From an uncultured Pseudomonadota bacterium (GTDB taxonomy: Bacteria; Myxococcota_A; UBA9042; CAIXZC01): a DNA stretch of 15,587 bases. A program made the translations under genes and the position numbers. This document shows positions 1 to 7,856 of the stretch, one piece after another (the stretch's first letter is position 1; each line of letters begins with the position of its first letter). The notes under the pieces are model-generated. The model saw nothing but the letters and a program-made list of their open reading frames with translations. It did not search any database and was not told where the DNA came from. The stretch lies in NCBI GenBank assembly GCA_937884235.1, contig CALGBT010000457.1, forward strand, positions 1 to 15,587. The letters are read 5' to 3'.

Positions 1-460
1 ACCCATTCTTAAGAGTTTCTGCTCCGGTCAACGCTCTCTCCACCGAATAGACACTGTCGAACGTCTCTGCACTGCAAAGGCGGCAGTTTGCCCGCAGCCT
101 GGCAAGACCTCCATCTCGGCCAGCCCGCAGGCGAGGCTGCGCCTTCCGTCGCAGTCGCACCCGCCAACAACACGAGGTCGCGCTGTGCCCCATCCCGGCC
201 CATTTCCCGCCCAATCGGGTCGATTCTCTCTCTGTCTCTCTGAAATCATGAGGTCGCGTCGACGACGGCCTCTTGTTTGAGGACTTGCCGGTTGTGTTGT
301 GGTTCCGGCTGGTTCCGGTCATCCTGGGCGTTGCTGGCACCTCGGGCGAGTTCGACTCCCGGAAGGATGACAGGGCGAAGCTTCGAAACCATAGTGTGGG
401 AGTCGTACGTTCCGTCACGACCCGTTTCCACCCCCCGCTGCTGGCCCAGATGTGCCGACT
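1..460. other. Non-coding or unassigned stretch downstream of the outer membrane protein gene
   Basis: I see no gene I can support here. The open frames on both strands are short, lack strong ribosome binding sites and resemble nothing I know. Small structures present are a tandem decamer (GGTTCCGGCT then GGTTCCGGTC, 301-320), a 10-base palindrome CGAAGCTTCG (376-385), and an imperfect inverted repeat centred on CGTCGACG (250-272). None is followed by a T-run on the minus strand, so I cannot call a rho-independent terminator for the gene ending at 461. A purine-rich tract on the minus strand lies at about 220-242. Confidence 0.5.
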
Positions 461-1066
461 TCAGAACCAGACGGCCAGCGCCAGTCCAGTCATGAATGTC
501 GGGTCGGACACGTCTACCCGGTCCACGATCACCGGTCCGTCCCCAACCATCGATCGCTCGTGAGTGTTGTTCTCCAGCCGCCCCCATTTCCATCCTGCCT
601 TGGCGAACGCCTGGCAACTGAGGAAGGTCCCCATGTAGCCCCAGGCGGCCGACAACAGTCCCTCCGCCACAGCCCCCGACATGTCGTCCCCGGGCTCCGC
701 AACGCCCAGATAGGGCGTCAGGGCACCGAGGTGGATTCCGGCCTTCCCGCCCCAGGCTGACCCCGTCTTGTACCAGAAGTCACCGACCGCGTGCAGACCC
801 GACAGCATGATGGGAGAGGCCCCATAGTCATTGCCCTGCCTCATCTCCTGGAACACAATCCGCCAGGGGGTGTAGGACACTCCAGCGGACCACCGGTCGG
901 AGAGCCTCCATCCAAGCAAGACGCTTCCCGTCGGCCACGGAAAGGGGGAGCCAATGTCCGCCCCCAACTGGATCTCCGCCATGGGGCCCTGCTCGGCCCG
1001 GACCGTTGGCGGCAGCAACACCAGCGGCATCAGTATCAGGAGGGCGACCAGGAACGATCTCAGCAT
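461..1066 (-). CDS. Small beta-barrel-like outer membrane protein
   Basis: 201 residues. I chose the Met at 1066 rather than the upstream in-frame Met at 1150, because it opens a clear signal peptide: MLRS, a long Leu/Val-rich core, then VRA|EQ near residue 25. It also has a GGGAG purine stretch about 9 bases upstream. The longer start would give an uncharged, arginine-studded leader and would overlap the preceding gene. The mature part is rich in Gly and aromatics with alternating hydrophobic residues. It ends in a strand-like segment with a C-terminal phenylalanine (LALAVWF), the usual outer membrane beta-barrel signature. One Cys (FLSCQAF) is present. About 200 residues suits a small 8-strand barrel, but I cannot name the family. 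It is the last gene of the minus-strand run, 74 bases after the Cys-rich lipoprotein gene. The protein probably sits in the outer membrane; its function is unknown. Confidence 0.7.
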   Translation of the reverse strand: MLRSFLVALLILMPLVLLPPTVRAEQGPMAEIQLGADIGSPFPWPTGSVLLGWRLSDRWSAGVSYTPWRIVFQEMRQGNDYGASPIMLSGLHAVGDFWYKTGSAWGGKAGIHLGALTPYLGVAEPGDDMSGAVAEGLLSAAWGYMGTFLSCQAFAKAGWKWGRLENNTHERSMVGDGPVIVDRVDVSDPTFMTGLALAVWF

Positions 1067-1140
1067 GGGACGGGTGCTCCCAGCCACCACTCGCGATGCT
1101 TCAGTTGGGGAACGGGACGGTCTGTGCGCAGTCGTGTCTC

Positions 1141-3192
1141 TCACGGGCAATCTCCGGAAACGTGTACGCAGCCGGTCTTTGCATCACAGGCATCCGTGGT
1201 GCAGGGATCGCCGTCGTCGCAGAAATCGGGGCCCTTCACGAGCCAGGCGCAGACCCCCGTGTCGTTGTAGCAGTGCTGGTCATCGCAGACATGACCTGCG
1301 GGGCACTGGGAATCGAAGTAGCACTCGGGCGGCAACTGGCATTTCATGTTGTCGCAGATCATCCCCGGTGCGCAAGCAGAGTCCGTCTTGCACTCGGGCA
1401 GCGCTGGGACGGGCAGGCAGATTCCGGCGCAGTACTGGCCGGTCGGACACTGGCTGTCGAGCACGCATGCCCCCTCGGGTTTGCACACGCCGCCCTGGCA
1501 GGTGTAGCCCTCCCGCCACGCGAGGCAGGGGGCTTCGTCCTGGCACGAGACGACCTCGTTGGGGCCGCCGCAGAACCCGGCGATGCAGAGCTTGCCGTCG
1601 GCCTGTGCGCAGTCGGACTCCGACTCGCAGGCCGGCTTCAGAGGCACGCAACCAGGGTGGCAGTACTGTCCCTGCGCACAGTCTGCATCGAGGACGCAGT
1701 CGTTGCTGGGTGGGTTGCAGTACGCTCCCTGGCATTCCTTGCCAGGCGGGCACTCGGCATCGAAAATGCAGGGGGCAATGCAAGTTCCGCAGGTCTGGCC
1801 TTCACACAGCGGCAGGTCGCCGGTGGGCATGTCGCAGATCGGCATGTACGGCGGGCAGCCAGGGGCATCGGGCAGGGAGCAGTTGTGGCCGAAGCACCAG
1901 TGGTCCGAACCGCAGGTCCCTCCCGGGCAGTCCGCGTCCTCCCAGCAGTTGCCGTCCTCCATGCAGAAGCCGGCATCCAGGTCGCAGTAGTGGGGCTTGA
2001 GCCACGTCTTGCAGCCTGCCGGGGTCTGGCACGCAGTCCGTTTCTGGCACTGGAGGAACTTGTCACAGTAGTGGGCCGGAGCGCCGCCGCAGTCGTCGTC
2101 GGTCTGGCATTCCTGGTCCACGCACACCCCGAATAGGCAGAGCTGCCCCTCCGGGCACGTGAATGGCTCGCACGCGGTCGTGCACCGCCGCCCAAACTCG
2201 GTGGTCAGGCACTCGAGGCCCCCCTCGCACAGGCCGCACGTTCCCCCGCAGCCGTCATCGCCGCAGTCGTCGCCCTCGCACGAGGGCACGCACGGCTGGC
2301 AATTGCCGTCTGGGCAGGGCTCGACTGTGTAGACGGCGTAGCGCGCCTTGTAGGTTTCCCAAAGCCAGACGATGGTCACCTTGGTGTCGTCGGCGAGGGT
2401 GGCGAGGAGGGCTCCGGAGTGCCCCTGGCGCGGCCAGAGTTCATCATCGCCTTCGGTGTGCACGAACTCAACGAGCGGCGCCCAGATCAAGGTCGCCTGG
2501 ACCGGCTCGACCGGCACTCCATGGATATCGAGCTTACAGTTGGGATTGCCGGAAAGGTCCACCGCGACGAGGTGCGTGGTCTGGTCCACAGCCTGACTTT
2601 CTTGTCCCCCCAGGGCGGCCACCGCGATGTGGAAAACAACGTCGTTGCCGGCGAGAAGCTCCCAGGCGCAGGAAGAGCTGAGGCACGTCCTCCAGTCCTG
2701 GGCGTCGACGACCTCGAGTCCGAGCTCACCCAAGCTCCACTCGAAAGCACCGGGGACGAGCGCTTCGAGGTAGCCGATGTCATCCTGGCACAGCTCGAAT
2801 TCGCCGCACTCGCCCGACACGCACGGCCAGTACTCACCATATTCCTCGCAACTCGGATTGGGGTCCACCCAGCATGGGATGGGGCCAGCAAAAGAAGCGT
2901 TCATCATCCCTTTCTTGCAACTGAACCACCCATCAAAGCAGTCGTAGTGGCTGTCGCACTCCTCCTCCCGCTTACCGAGGAGCTCGGCGACATCCAGCAC
3001 GTCCTGTGCAATGCCGGTCAGGTCGGCGAGGAGTTCGTTTGGCCCTGGGAGCTCGAGTCGGCGGGAGTCAGCATCCGCCGTGTCCTGCCCCGGCATGCCA
3101 TCTGCGTCGCCAGCGTTCTTCAGCGGACCGCACGCGACCAGGGCGAGCGCCAGCACGGACACCCACATGCCACATTTGGAGGTTTCTTGCAT
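1141..3192 (-). CDS. Cys-rich secreted lipoprotein with C-x4-D-C modules
   Basis: 683 residues. A short signal peptide ends in a lipobox (LVAC, lipidated Cys21), followed by an Asp/Ala-rich linker. Residues about 75-135 are Cys-rich. Residues about 140-290 form a Cys-poor, beta-rich domain (for example VTIVWLWETY) that I do not recognise. From about 298 a CxPxC...CGDDGCGGTCG module (310-320) begins a Cys-rich tail. The tail holds at least eight modules of the form C-x-x-D-x-x-C-x-x-G-x-x-C (such as CVLDADCAQGQYC and CVLDSQCPTGQYC). It closes with a CDDGDPCTTDACD motif, common in deltaproteobacterial surface proteins. The start is supported by AAGGAG six bases upstream of the ATG. The ORF begins 76 bases after the stop of the preceding gene. 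It is presumably a membrane-anchored, disulfide-rich surface protein; ligand and role cannot be inferred. Confidence 0.85.
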   Translation of the reverse strand: MQETSKCGMWVSVLALALVACGPLKNAGDADGMPGQDTADADSRRLELPGPNELLADLTGIAQDVLDVAELLGKREEECDSHYDCFDGWFSCKKGMMNASFAGPIPCWVDPNPSCEEYGEYWPCVSGECGEFELCQDDIGYLEALVPGAFEWSLGELGLEVVDAQDWRTCLSSSCAWELLAGNDVVFHIAVAALGGQESQAVDQTTHLVAVDLSGNPNCKLDIHGVPVEPVQATLIWAPLVEFVHTEGDDELWPRQGHSGALLATLADDTKVTIVWLWETYKARYAVYTVEPCPDGNCQPCVPSCEGDDCGDDGCGGTCGLCEGGLECLTTEFGRRCTTACEPFTCPEGQLCLFGVCVDQECQTDDDCGGAPAHYCDKFLQCQKRTACQTPAGCKTWLKPHYCDLDAGFCMEDGNCWEDADCPGGTCGSDHWCFGHNCSLPDAPGCPPYMPICDMPTGDLPLCEGQTCGTCIAPCIFDAECPPGKECQGAYCNPPSNDCVLDADCAQGQYCHPGCVPLKPACESESDCAQADGKLCIAGFCGGPNEVVSCQDEAPCLAWREGYTCQGGVCKPEGACVLDSQCPTGQYCAGICLPVPALPECKTDSACAPGMICDNMKCQLPPECYFDSQCPAGHVCDDQHCYNDTGVCAWLVKGPDFCDDGDPCTTDACDAKTGCVHVSGDCP

Positions 3193-3230
3193 GTCGTTCT
3201 CCTTACCTCACCCGGGCCCTAAATGTGTTT

Positions 3231-3251
3231 CCGATCCTTCAGCGGATTCGG
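3231..3251. other. Intergenic inverted repeat between two lipoprotein ORFs
   Basis: Between the stop at 3269 and the start at 3192 (minus strand) there is a hairpin CCGATCC-TTCAGC-GGATTCGG: seven paired bases with one bulged T and a six-base loop. On the minus strand it is followed by AAAC rather than a T-run, so it is not a canonical rho-independent terminator. It could be an RNA processing or stability element within the operon. This is a weak call based on complementarity alone. Confidence 0.3.
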
Positions 3252-3268
3252 TCTCCCAGTTGTCCCAC

Positions 3269-4504
3269 CTACTTCCAGACTGAGGCAAGGCGTCGCACGA
3301 AGACCCCTGCGCCGTCGCCATCCGATGCTCCGGACCAGAAGGCTATCAGGACGTCCCCGTTGGGAAAGGCGGCGAAGGCCCCGTCACGCTGAGAGATTCC
3401 AACGTCGTTGCCCAGCGCGAAGTTGGTTCCCTGGGGGACTCCCTGCGCCGAGTACAACTGGGCAGTGAACGAGTTGTTGCTGTCCACGAAAAGCCCCTCC
3501 CAGAAGACGACCGAGCTGCCGGTCGGCAAACCGAGCGTCGTCGGGACCTCCTGGTCACCCGGGAAGTACGTGTTGACTTGGAATTCCCCTCCGTCGAGCA
3601 TTCCGTTGGCGTCGAACCGTTGGCCGAAGATACCCCAGCCGTCACCGTCCTGGCCCCAACTCGCCCACGTGACAAGCGCTCCGCCTCCTTCCAAGCTGAT
3701 GACGGATGGTCGGACTTGGTCTCCTTCGGCGTAGGTGTTCACGACGCTCTCGCCGCCGACCGGGTCAAGCTCTCCGTCGAAGCGCTGTGCAACGATTGCG
3801 CAGCCGTCCCCATCTGGGCCGACCATGGTGTCGTAGATAGCCCCCGCGCAAGTTTGCCACGCGACGAAGAAACCGCCATCGCTGAGCGCAGCGATTGATG
3901 GGAGCTCTTGCCCGCCCAATTCTGCCGAGCTCACGGCGAACTCCGGAGAGGCCGCTTCCCCGGTGGCGGAGATGATTCGCCCGCCGATTCCAATTGGACC
4001 GTCACCAACCCGGCCGCCTTCCCATACCACGATGAAGCGGCCGTCCGTCAGGCGGGCTATCGCAGCGTGCCACTGGTCCCACTGAGTGAACTCGTTCACG
4101 ACGATCTCATCGCTCGTACTGGCTCCATCGGCGGAGTAGAATCGGGCGATGACACCGCACTCGTCGCCATCCTGCCCCAAGCTCCCGGTGACCGGGCAGC
4201 TCTCCCATGCGATGAGGAAGCTGTCGTCCGGGGCACCGGCCACGACTGGTGCCCGCTGGTCCTCCAGGGTGGTCACGTTGACCTCGAAGACGGGGGCCGG
4301 ATTGTCGGTGTCCCCGCCGGAGTACTTACGCGCGTAGACCCCGCAGTACGAGCCATCCTGAGGCGTGGTAACTGCCTCCGTTGGGTGCGCCGGTTCCAGG
4401 CGTGGGCAGCTTTGCCAGGCGACAATGAAATCGTCTCCCCCGAGAAGTGCGACCGATGGTGCAAGCTGGTTTCCTTCGGTGAAAGCGTTCACTTGAACCG
4501 CGAC
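3269..4504 (-). repeat. Seven-copy beta-propeller-like repeat array
   Basis: Protein-level repeats of about 55-60 residues. Copies begin near VQVNAFTEGNQ, FEVNVTTLEDQ, IVVNEFTQWDQ, FAVSSAELGGQ, SVVNTYAEGDQ, FQVNTYFPGDQ and FALGNDVGISQ. Each continues with a hydrophobic strand (FIVAW, FLIAW, FIVVW, FFVAW, ALVTW, SVVFW, VLIAFW), a D/G-rich turn (QDGDGWG type) and an aromatic end (ARKY, ARFY, AQRF, GQRF). Seven units is the classic count for a closed seven-bladed propeller. The fold is inferred from the periodicity, not shown. Confidence 0.7.
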
Positions 4505-5191
4505 GCTTCCGTCGGCGGCATCGCCCAGACATTGGCCGAGAACACAGATATCTCCGTCGGCGCACTCGCCACAGGTCCCGAGACAGTCGTCAAATCCACA
4601 GACGCGGTCAGCGCAGTTCGGTGCGCAAGGTTTGCAGGCCTGGGCCTGAGCCGCTTCGTAGAGAAATCCAGGGAGGAACTCGTCGACCGCCTCAAGCTCC
4701 TCGGGGCCCCCAGCCTCCGCAACGAAGTCCTGCGTCCACTTCGTGTCGATCTCGACTGTCTTGCCCTCCTCCGAGGTGATTCGCAGGAAGAGGCGAACCT
4801 CGGTCCCGTCCGAGACCTCCACTTCGTATTCCGGCTTGAGCGCCAGTGTCGCCAGGGGACCTACGTGTGCGAGGACTTCGGCATATTGCGTCTCGGTCAA
4901 CTCGACGCTGCATTCGGAGAGGTACGTGACGTACATGCCATACCCGAAATCGTCTTCCGGGAAGGAGATGTCCAGGATCCGGTGTTTCAGTTCATATGTT
5001 GGCCCCACCCCCTCGAAGATGTCGTTCCTGAACTCCAGAGTCCACTCGACCTCGGCCACGGTGAATTGCTCTGCTTGTCCCTGCGTCCCTGTTCCGGGAT
5101 TGCAGGAGAGAAGAGACACCAGCGCCGCCATTGAGGAAATCAGGACGCCCATTGTCCACAGTGTTCTCACGGCATTCGCCGACGCTCTCAT
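3269..5191 (-). other. Downstream half of fused ORF: lipoprotein with seven propeller-like repeats
   Basis: Starting at the ATG at 5191 this would be a 640-residue lipoprotein. Arg residues and a hydrophobic core (MGVLISSMAALVSLLSC) lead to a lipobox Cys at residue 30. Residues about 40-180 form a beta-rich domain I do not recognise. Residues 186-221 form a Cys module (CxPCxPNCxDRVCGFDDCLGTCG...C) akin to that of the neighbouring lipoproteins. From about residue 230 to the end lie seven copies of a ~55-60 residue repeat. Its consensus is VNxxxxGDQxxPSVAxLxDGxFxVxWxSxxxDGDGxGIxxQRF. Only a weak GGGA lies upstream of this ATG, against strong AAGGAG-type sites for the neighbours, which would fit translational coupling to an upstream gene. 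Probably a surface-anchored beta-propeller binding protein. Confidence 0.65.
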
Positions 5192-6253
5192 TGCAGTCCC
5201 ACGGTTACCTGCCCGGCCACCGAAGTGCCGCGTCGAGTGGGCGACAAGGAACAACGCCGCAAGGAGTAGGAGCAGCAAGCCAGATGCTGACGCTGCGGCA
5301 GACGGTGCTGTCGTGCACGAGCCTCCCCCGCCGCTGCCAGTGTTGGTACCCGTGGGTGCGGAGTCGTCTGACAGCACGTCCTCGACAGATTCGTTCGCGT
5401 CTGGCCCGCCCGCACCGCCGGACTGCCCCCCGAACGCCGCAGCCAGTTCGCTGTCGCAGCCCGATTCGTAGTCGGCGCAAGTGCCTTCCACGTCCGCCAG
5501 GCAGGCAATGGCGGCGTCCATCGAGGGCTGGTGGGCTGGCTCCGAAAGGAGAATGGAGCACATGTACTTGCATTCCAGGACCATGTCGGAACCGTCGGTG
5601 ATGGTATCTGCCTTGCCGGACCCCTTCTCGCCATCCTCTGCGTCTTCCCAGCACGGCCCAAGCTTTTCGCAGAAGGGCTCGCATTCCGGCTTCAGTTCCA
5701 CTTTGCTCAAGTCAAGTTCGCACTTGCCACGCTCAAAGATGCAGATAGCGTCGTCGAAGGAGCCTCCCGGCCCATACTCGTACAGCATGCAGTCCAAAGC
5801 ACAGCTCTCGACATCCTGGCACTCATCATCCGCTTTGCACCACCAAGCGGCCTTCTCTACGCAGCGATGACGGACGCAGGCCTGGCCCTGGGGGCAGTCG
5901 TCCAATGCATCGCACGACGCAGACTTTCCTCCGCCATCGTCATGCTCGACGCAGCCCCCCTTGACGCAGTCCTCCGACTCCGCGCAGTCGGCCCCGGTCG
6001 AACAGCCCACGAGGCTCGCGCCCTCGCACACACAGCCGTCGTTGATGCACTCGCACCCCTCCGGGCACCCGGTCCCCTCCTCTCCGCTGGAATCGCAGAT
6101 CATGACTCCAGGCTCTTCGGTGTCGCACTCGCCGAAGAAGCAACCTGTCCAACCAGGGCATTCCCAGTCCGTAGTGCAGGGATCACCGGCAAAGGCCACT
6201 CCAGAGGTCGCCAGAACCACCACGAACGCAAGCAGTCGAATTCCATTCTTCAT
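3269..6253 (-). CDS. Fused ORF: Cys-rich MYXO-CTERM-like protein joined in frame to a propeller-repeat lipoprotein
   Basis: A single open frame of 994 codons that reads like two complete genes without a stop between them. Codons 1-354 encode a signal peptide, Cys-rich modules, a Ser/Gly linker and a C-terminal anchor. Codon 355 is a Met opening a second, complete lipoprotein signal sequence. The start at 6253 has GGTGGG six bases upstream and gives MKNGIRLL followed by AFA|GD. Alternatives are ATG at 6256 and TTG at 6274, which would add MKCGGIM. A mature protein with an internal C-terminal anchor followed by a lipobox makes little sense. I therefore favour either a sequencing or assembly indel, or a recent frame-merging mutation. 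In the other two minus frames, stops lie exactly where the first gene should end: TAA at 5205-5207 and TGA at 5188-5190, the latter overlapping the ATG as ATGA. The two halves are described separately. Confidence 0.75.
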   Translation of the reverse strand: MKNGIRLLAFVVVLATSGVAFAGDPCTTDWECPGWTGCFFGECDTEEPGVMICDSSGEEGTGCPEGCECINDGCVCEGASLVGCSTGADCAESEDCVKGGCVEHDDGGGKSASCDALDDCPQGQACVRHRCVEKAAWWCKADDECQDVESCALDCMLYEYGPGGSFDDAICIFERGKCELDLSKVELKPECEPFCEKLGPCWEDAEDGEKGSGKADTITDGSDMVLECKYMCSILLSEPAHQPSMDAAIACLADVEGTCADYESGCDSELAAAFGGQSGGAGGPDANESVEDVLSDDSAPTGTNTGSGGGGSCTTAPSAAASASGLLLLLLAALFLVAHSTRHFGGRAGNRGTAMRASANAVRTLWTMGVLISSMAALVSLLSCNPGTGTQGQAEQFTVAEVEWTLEFRNDIFEGVGPTYELKHRILDISFPEDDFGYGMYVTYLSECSVELTETQYAEVLAHVGPLATLALKPEYEVEVSDGTEVRLFLRITSEEGKTVEIDTKWTQDFVAEAGGPEELEAVDEFLPGFLYEAAQAQACKPCAPNCADRVCGFDDCLGTCGECADGDICVLGQCLGDAADGSVAVQVNAFTEGNQLAPSVALLGGDDFIVAWQSCPRLEPAHPTEAVTTPQDGSYCGVYARKYSGGDTDNPAPVFEVNVTTLEDQRAPVVAGAPDDSFLIAWESCPVTGSLGQDGDECGVIARFYSADGASTSDEIVVNEFTQWDQWHAAIARLTDGRFIVVWEGGRVGDGPIGIGGRIISATGEAASPEFAVSSAELGGQELPSIAALSDGGFFVAWQTCAGAIYDTMVGPDGDGCAIVAQRFDGELDPVGGESVVNTYAEGDQVRPSVISLEGGGALVTWASWGQDGDGWGIFGQRFDANGMLDGGEFQVNTYFPGDQEVPTTLGLPTGSSVVFWEGLFVDSNNSFTAQLYSAQGVPQGTNFALGNDVGISQRDGAFAAFPNGDVLIAFWSGASDGDGAGVFVRRLASVWK
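5192..6253 (-). other. Upstream half of fused ORF: Cys-rich protein with MYXO-CTERM-like anchor
   Basis: About 354 residues. An N-terminal signal peptide (FVVVLATSGVAFA|GD) is followed by Cys modules of the C-x-x-D-x-x-C type (CTTDWECPGWTGC, CSTGADCAESEDC, CDALDDCPQGQAC). Then comes a less regular Cys-containing domain (CEPFCEKLGPCWED, CKYMCSILL, ADYESGCDSELA). The C-terminus has an acidic then Ser/Gly-rich linker, a GGGGSC motif, a Leu-rich transmembrane helix (GLLLLLLAALFLVA) and a basic tail (HSTRHFGGRAGNR). This matches the MYXO-CTERM plan, in which a myxosortase-type protease is thought to process at the Cys. The predicted location is the cell surface. The reading frame lacks its own stop codon. 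Confidence 0.7.
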
Positions 6254-6265
6254 CATGATCCCACC

Positions 6266-6277
6266 ACATTTCAATGT
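6266..6277. promoter_or_regulatory. Short perfect inverted repeat upstream of fused ORF
   Basis: ACATT-TC-AATGT is a 12-base near-palindrome lying 13 bases before the chosen start at 6253, and it overlaps the alternative TTG start. It could be a small operator, but it may be chance. It is in the 68-base gap between two tightly packed genes. Confidence 0.2.
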
Positions 6278-6321
6278 ACGCCAACATCCTCTACCGTTAG
6301 TTCAAGAAATGCTACCAGCCA

Positions 6322-7764
6322 TCAGTCGCACATAGGGATTTCCTGGCAGAGCCAGCCCTTGCCATTCTCGAAGTTGCATCCCCAGGAGTCCTCTCCCATG
6401 CACTCCCATGCGCTGAAGCACTCGGCCGCCTCGGGATCGTGGCAGTGGTAGCTTACAGCACGCCACTGGCACATGCCCTTCGATGGGCTGCACAACTGGT
6501 TGCCCGGGCAGTCGTCGTCCGTCTTGCACGATGCGGGAATGCACTCGTGCATGCAGCCCGGCTCAAGAGGTCCCCCGCACCAGTCGGCCTCGGCTTCGCT
6601 GGTGGTCCCACACCGACAGAGCTCGTCGGTGCCGCAGTCCGCATCGGTGAGGCAGTCGGCCGTCTGGCACGTGCAGAGCGTGCCGCCATCGCCCCCACCG
6701 ACCCACGAATCCAGACAGCGCGTCCATTTCCCTTCGCAGTCAGCATCGCTCACGCACTCGTTCTCTGGAGACCCGATTCCGTCCCGCGCGTTGTCGCACA
6801 CGACATCAGCCCGTGGCGCGATCTCCGGGCCGCACGCCCCGGCCGTCTCCCTGTGTGCGGGCAGCGGCCTGGTCAGTGTTCCTTCCGGGACATCGGAGCC
6901 CTCCAGGGGCAGGCAGTTGTGGAATGGCCGCTCGCACTCGAAGCGCATCTTGCCGCCGTACTCGACGCAGGTGCAGACATTGTCCGGCTTCTGCCCTGGC
7001 TCACAACCCTCCGCCGGCCACGAGCAGACCGTGCCTTCGGGTAGGTCGCACTTCCAGGATTGGGGTTCCGTGAGCCAGGGGTGGGTGCCAGGGCACACCG
7101 GTGCGCATGGGTCCACCTCTGAACTCACCCAGCCATCGGGCACGCAGGAATCAGCAAACACGTACCACTCCTCCGGCGCGTCTGCAGAATGTGCCCACGT
7201 CACCATGGTGGCGCATGAGATTCCGACCACCTCCCCGTCCTCGTGCTTCTCGCCGGTCCAGCAGCCGGCGTACTGGCTGTCGCCCGAGATGCAGCCATCC
7301 AGCAGGGGTGCCCCGAAGACCGGGAAGCAATGGTCGGCCGCCTCGCAATCGGCCTGGGCCAGCCCCTCGCAGCCGGAGCCGCAGGCCTCGTCCCAGTCTC
7401 CGGCAACCCAGCCTTCGGGAATGCACATGTCGTTGAACAGGTACCAGTCGTCCGGCGAGTCTGACGGGTGCGCCCAGGTGGCCGCCTGTGAGCACGTGAG
7501 CAACTCATGGCACCCGAAGTACTCCTGCTGCATGGGGACCTCCGGATAAGGGCAGGCCGATTCCGGCAGCCTCGCCAAGTACGGCTCGCACTCGTCCGAC
7601 GCCTCGCACTCGTCCTGCGAGAGGGCATTGCAGGCACTCTGCCTGGTTTCGTACGTTCCAGTGTCAGCGACATCTGGCGAGTTGCTTCCGCCCGACGAAG
7701 CGCACGCGGAGACGGCCAGCGCCAGCAGCAGCGCCACCATCGATCTTCCATTGGCTGTTGTCAT
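6322..7764 (-). CDS. Cys-rich lipoprotein with an internal duplication
   Basis: 480 residues from the ATG at 7764, chosen because AAGGAGGA lies just upstream and a lipoprotein signal follows at once (MVALLLALAVSAC, lipidated Cys21). The open frame extends 108 codons further upstream without any export signal, so that part is not counted. After an acidic linker there are two tandem copies of an ~85-residue domain (residues about 45-127 and 132-220). These share WAHxxDxPxxWYxFxDxCxPxGWV and ALxQxDCEAxDxC-like segments. The second half holds a CDLPEGTVC...CTC segment and C-x-x-D-x-D-C modules (CVSDADCEGKWTRC, CLTDADCGTDELC, CKTDDDCPGNQLC). A Trp-rich, Cys-rich C-terminus follows. The modules match those of the lipoproteins downstream. 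Probably a disulfide-rich surface protein; function unknown. Confidence 0.85.
   Translation of the reverse strand: MTTANGRSMVALLLALAVSACASSGGSNSPDVADTGTYETRQSACNALSQDECEASDECEPYLARLPESACPYPEVPMQQEYFGCHELLTCSQAATWAHPSDSPDDWYLFNDMCIPEGWVAGDWDEACGSGCEGLAQADCEAADHCFPVFGAPLLDGCISGDSQYAGCWTGEKHEDGEVVGISCATMVTWAHSADAPEEWYVFADSCVPDGWVSSEVDPCAPVCPGTHPWLTEPQSWKCDLPEGTVCSWPAEGCEPGQKPDNVCTCVEYGGKMRFECERPFHNCLPLEGSDVPEGTLTRPLPAHRETAGACGPEIAPRADVVCDNARDGIGSPENECVSDADCEGKWTRCLDSWVGGGDGGTLCTCQTADCLTDADCGTDELCRCGTTSEAEADWCGGPLEPGCMHECIPASCKTDDDCPGNQLCSPSKGMCQWRAVSYHCHDPEAAECFSAWECMGEDSWGCNFENGKGWLCQEIPMCD
7105..7632 (-). repeat. Tandem domain duplication inside the Cys-rich lipoprotein
   Basis: Two adjacent ~85-residue units. 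The best-kept stretch is WAHPSDSPDDWYLFNDMC against WAHSADAPEEWYVFADSC, followed by IPEGWV against VPDGWV. The N-terminal parts align as ALSQDECEASDEC against GLAQADCEAADHC. The copies have clearly diverged at the protein level, so this is an old duplication, not an assembly repeat. Confidence 0.8.
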
Positions 7765-7773
7765 CGTTTCCTC

Positions 7774-7786
7774 CTTGCTCGGCAAG
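7774..7786 (-). promoter_or_regulatory. Hairpin overlapping the ribosome binding site
   Basis: On the minus strand CTTGC-CGA-GCAAG forms a five-base-pair stem, and its 3' arm runs into the ribosome binding site (GCAAGGAGG) of the lipoprotein gene starting at 7764. Such a stem could partly mask the site and tune translation. It is short, so this is suggestive only. Compare the similar placement at 10495-10509. Confidence 0.3.
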
Positions 7787-7856
7787 CCCGTGTTTGCTCC
7801 AGTCAACCCGGTCACGGACTGGGCCAGAGCGGGACACGCACGTAGTGCCGCTTCGA

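Noticed and set aside
225..240. CGGGTCGATTC resembled a tRNA T-loop
   Set aside because: It lacks one base of the GGTTCGANNCC pattern, and no acceptor or anticodon arms can be drawn around it.
954..2000. Long plus-strand open frame (348 codons) opposite the Cys-rich lipoprotein gene
   Set aside because: Arg/Pro-rich shadow frame of GC-rich DNA, antisense to a gene with clear signal peptide, lipobox and ribosome binding site. The same applies to plus-strand frames at 3908-5134, 5531-6451 and 11736-12953.
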